Shown here: in pieces, positions 6,247-8,070 of the stretch
Position numbering within the stretch: the first letter of the stretch is position 1
How the letters are laid out: every line of letters starts with the position of its first letter
Origin: an uncultured Collinsella sp.
Lineage (GTDB): Bacteria; Actinomycetota; Coriobacteriia; Coriobacteriales; Coriobacteriaceae
Length of the DNA: 8,070 nt
Assembly: GCA_900752425.1 (NCBI GenBank)
Contig: CAADVE010000126.1
Coordinates: 1-8,070, forward strand
Direction of reading: 5' to 3'
Translations under genes and position numbers: made by a program
The notes under the pieces: model-generated
Seen by the model: only the letters and a program-made list of their open reading frames with translations
Told to the model about the DNA's origin: nothing
The model's database searches: none

Positions 6247-7854
6247 TTATCCGCACACGCCGCATTTTGCACAGGCCGAAAGTGCGGCCGGAGCCTGCGC
6301 GATGCCGCCCTTTGCCGTCTCGCGCAGCGTGGCCGGCAACGCGTGACCCACCGAGAGCATGACATGTGCCATCTGGTCAAACGGCACCAAGCTCTTAATG
6401 CCTGCGAGGGCGAGTTGTGCCGAGCTAAAGGCCGCTGCCACGCCGATGGCGTTGCGGTTTTGGCAGGGCACTTCCACGAGGCCACCGACGGGGTCACAAA
6501 CGAGGCCCAGCAGGTTACTCAGCGCGATGGAACTGGCGTCGAGAGCCTGCTCGGGCGTGCCGCCGAGCATCTGCACCAGCGCGGCGGCTGCCATGGCGGC
6601 GGCGCTTCCCACCTCGGCCTGGCAGCCGCCCTCGGCGCCGGCGACGCAGGCGCTCGTGGTGAGGTTGAGGCCGATGGCGGCGGCACAGTAGAGGGCGTCC
6701 ATGACCTGCTCGTCATCGAGCTGTAGGTGGTCGGCCAGCGCCAGCACGCAGCCGGGCACGACGCCCGCGGAGCCTGCCGTGGGGGCGGCGACGATCACGC
6801 CCATGGTGGCGGAGCGCTCGAGCACGGCCATGGCGCGGGCCACGGCCTCGGTCTGGACGGCGCCCATTAAACTGGAACTAAGGTCGTTGCGGCCGGTGGC
6901 ATCGACGAGCTTCGCCTCGCCGCCGATGAGCCCGCCGAGCGAGCGCTGGGGATTGGCGATGGGGGCCGTGGTCTCCTCGCGCATGACGTCGAGCACGCGG
7001 CGCATGGCGGCGACGGCGTGGGCCTCGCCGGTGAGGCGCGCCTCGCGCATGGCCATGACGGCGCCGATGCCGAGTCCCAGCTCCTCGCACGCGTCGAGCA
7101 GTTGCTCGCCATCGTCGAAGATCTCCTTGGCCGAGACGCCGGGGGAGAGCGATGATGCCGAGCCGGGGAGCTCAATAAAGGTGGCGTAGCCGACGTTGTC
7201 GAGTTTGCGTACCATGGGGATGACGGTGTCGTCGGGTGTGCCGTCGGTCTCAAAGACGGAGTAGGCCTGGCCGCCCACCTCGGTGCGGTAGGTGCGGCAG
7301 AAGGCGATGTTCACGTGTGCGTAGGCAAGTAGGTTCGTAAGCGCGGCGAGCACGCCGGGAACGTCCTGGTGCGCCACGAAGAGCGTGGAGTACATACCCG
7401 AGATGTCGACGCCGACGCCGTTGATGCGGCTGATACGCATCTTGCCGCCGCCCAGACTCTCGCCGCGGACCTGCGCCGTGGCGCCCGTGTCGTCGACCAT
7501 CTCGATATCGACGGTGTTGGGGTGGAGGGAGGCGTCGTCGCCCTTGATGTCAAAGCGATAATCGAGGCTCTGCTCGCGCGCGAGGTCGAAGGCCTGTTTG
7601 ATATTCTCGTCGTCGGTGTCGAGGCCCAGGATGCCCGCGACGAGCGCGCGGTCGGTGCCGTGGCCGCGGTAGGTGTGGGCGAAGGAGTTCCACAGGCCAA
7701 AGGTAACCTTGGTGATGCGGCCCTCGAGCAGGCTGGCGGCCACCTGTGCGCACCGCAGGGCGCCGGCGGTGTGCGATGAGCTGGGGCCGACCATGACGGG
7801 CCCCAAGATCTCGAATGCCGAGGTCGTAGCTAGTGTTTGCGGCTTGCCTGCCAT
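6247..7854 (-). CDS. sdaA: L-serine dehydratase (ammonia-lyase), iron-sulfur type, single chain
   Basis: The enzyme converts L-serine to pyruvate and ammonia in the cytoplasm with a [4Fe-4S] cluster rather than pyridoxal phosphate. It has 535 residues. The beta part (about 1-235) has the signature GPSSSHTAG (23-31) and an ACT-like regulatory segment (about 157-230, from LFVAHQDVPGVLAAL). The alpha part (about 240-535) has APTAGSAGVVPG (357-368). The likely cluster cysteines are Cys411 in EGGCQAEVG, Cys453 in CDPVGG and Cys464 in VPCQNRNA. The C-terminus is CAKCGVCG, a Cys-rich tail of the kind known to enter the active site in this family. B. subtilis and Peptoniphilus split beta (with ACT) and alpha into two proteins. 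E. coli SdaA (about 454 residues) is one chain without the ACT part. This protein is therefore a beta-ACT-alpha fusion. AAGGAG at 7860-7865 lies five bases before the ATG. It appears to be a single-gene transcript. Confidence 0.95.
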   Translation of the reverse strand: MAGKPQTLATTSAFEILGPVMVGPSSSHTAGALRCAQVAASLLEGRITKVTFGLWNSFAHTYRGHGTDRALVAGILGLDTDDENIKQAFDLAREQSLDYRFDIKGDDASLHPNTVDIEMVDDTGATAQVRGESLGGGKMRISRINGVGVDISGMYSTLFVAHQDVPGVLAALTNLLAYAHVNIAFCRTYRTEVGGQAYSVFETDGTPDDTVIPMVRKLDNVGYATFIELPGSASSLSPGVSAKEIFDDGEQLLDACEELGLGIGAVMAMREARLTGEAHAVAAMRRVLDVMREETTAPIANPQRSLGGLIGGEAKLVDATGRNDLSSSLMGAVQTEAVARAMAVLERSATMGVIVAAPTAGSAGVVPGCVLALADHLQLDDEQVMDALYCAAAIGLNLTTSACVAGAEGGCQAEVGSAAAMAAAALVQMLGGTPEQALDASSIALSNLLGLVCDPVGGLVEVPCQNRNAIGVAAAFSSAQLALAGIKSLVPFDQMAHVMLSVGHALPATLRETAKGGIAQAPAALSACAKCGVCG

Positions 7855-7859
7855 GGGCG

Positions 7860-7865
7860 CTCCTT
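7860..7865 (-). promoter_or_regulatory. Ribosome binding site of the L-serine dehydratase gene
   Basis: AAGGAG with five-base spacing to the ATG at 7854-7852 supports the start MAGKPQ. No other start is close enough to compete. Confidence 0.8.
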
Positions 7866-7903
7866 ATCTATCCCGTCGTCCCGAGGGGCGGGGCATAAGG
7901 TCG

Positions 7904-7924
7904 CCTGCTCGGACAGTCCTGCTC
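7904..7924. repeat. 7-bp direct repeat upstream of the serine dehydratase gene
   Basis: CCTGCTC occurs at 7904-7910 and again at 7918-7924, separated by exactly seven bases (GGACAGT). The 14-bp period is a little more than one helical turn. It lies 50-70 bases before the start codon and abuts the stem-loop at 7923-7962. It could be a protein-binding site, but a chance repeat is possible in GC-rich DNA. Confidence 0.4.
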
Positions 7925-7962
7925 GCACGGAGGCCACATTAAGTGGCCTCCGGCTCGTGCGG
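7923..7962. other. Strong stem-loop in the serine dehydratase leader region
   Basis: GGAGGCCAC (7929-7937) and GTGGCCTCC (7943-7951) form a perfect 9-bp stem with a five-base loop. CGCAC (7924-7928) pairs further with GTGCG (7957-7961) across a five-base bulge (7952-7956). No U-run follows on either strand, so it is not a plain intrinsic terminator. It could be a leader RNA structure, an operator, or a dispersed intergenic repeat. Confidence 0.6.
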
Positions 7963-8070
7963 AACTCGCGATCGACCAAATACCAAAGCCCTCGGAACGG
8001 CGGGACAGAGAGTGACCCCCCCCCCGGGACGGCGCGAAAAAGAAAGAACCACCAAGGCCGGAAACGCCCA
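7963..8070. other. Right-end intergenic DNA with a ten-C tract
   Basis: No supported gene is seen in the last 108 bases. There is an uninterrupted run of ten C at 8016-8025. An A-rich stretch at 8036-8047 reads on the minus strand as a U-rich tract and could be the tail of a terminator for a gene beyond the right edge. A minus-strand frame is open from the edge to a TAA at 7941-7939 (43 codons) but has no convincing start or recognisable motif, so it is not called as a gene. Confidence 0.4.

Noticed and set aside
6124..6726. 200-codon plus-strand frame at the end of the serine dehydratase gene
   Set aside because: It runs through a terminator and promoter region and then antisense to catalytic motifs of the dehydratase.
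7923..7962. tRNA or known riboswitch
   Set aside because: There is no cloverleaf, T-loop or CCA-type acceptor, and no conserved riboswitch core that I recognise; only a single bulged stem is seen.

Overview
The window looks like chromosomal DNA from a high-GC Gram-positive of the Coriobacteriia, and the protein style is most like Collinsella. That assignment is inferred from remembered protein character and was not searched. The supporting signs are the high GC, a serine dehydratase with its two subunits fused in one chain, a MacAB-like exporter in a cell with no sign of an outer membrane, and a membrane-anchored L,D-transpeptidase. Five protein genes are supported. The first reads right (+) and is cut at the left edge; the other four read left (-).

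Layout. 1-596 (+): the C-terminal part of precorrin-6A reductase (CbiJ/CobK), probably the end of a cobalamin cluster lying to the left. 597-807: a convergent intergenic region holding a decayed piece of an IS21-type transposase and, next to it, a 77-bp element with 17-bp inverted ends. 808-4231 (-): a tightly packed three-gene export operon, read from the right as membrane-fusion protein, ABC ATPase and FtsX/MacB-type permease, joined by TAATG and ATGA overlaps. 4232-4363: a spacer with a GC-rich hairpin that runs into a TATAAT box. 4364-6097 (-): a large L,D-transpeptidase with a basic, Gln/Arg-repeat cytoplasmic tail. 6098-6246: a spacer with a good terminator for the next gene and a TATAAT box for the transpeptidase. 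6247-7854 (-): single-chain iron-sulfur L-serine dehydratase. 7855-8070: a leader or intergenic region with a strong stem-loop, a 7-bp direct repeat and a run of ten C.

How it fits together. The exporter operon and the transpeptidase both act at the envelope: the first is a probable efflux or peptide export pump, the second a peptidoglycan cross-linking enzyme. They are separated by a hairpin and probably have separate promoters. Serine dehydratase turns serine into pyruvate and ammonia and is probably transcribed alone. I found no phage, CRISPR, tRNA or rRNA signal. The least explained parts are the intergenic stretches: the inverted-repeat element beside the dead transposase, and the structured, homopolymer-containing DNA upstream of the serine dehydratase gene.
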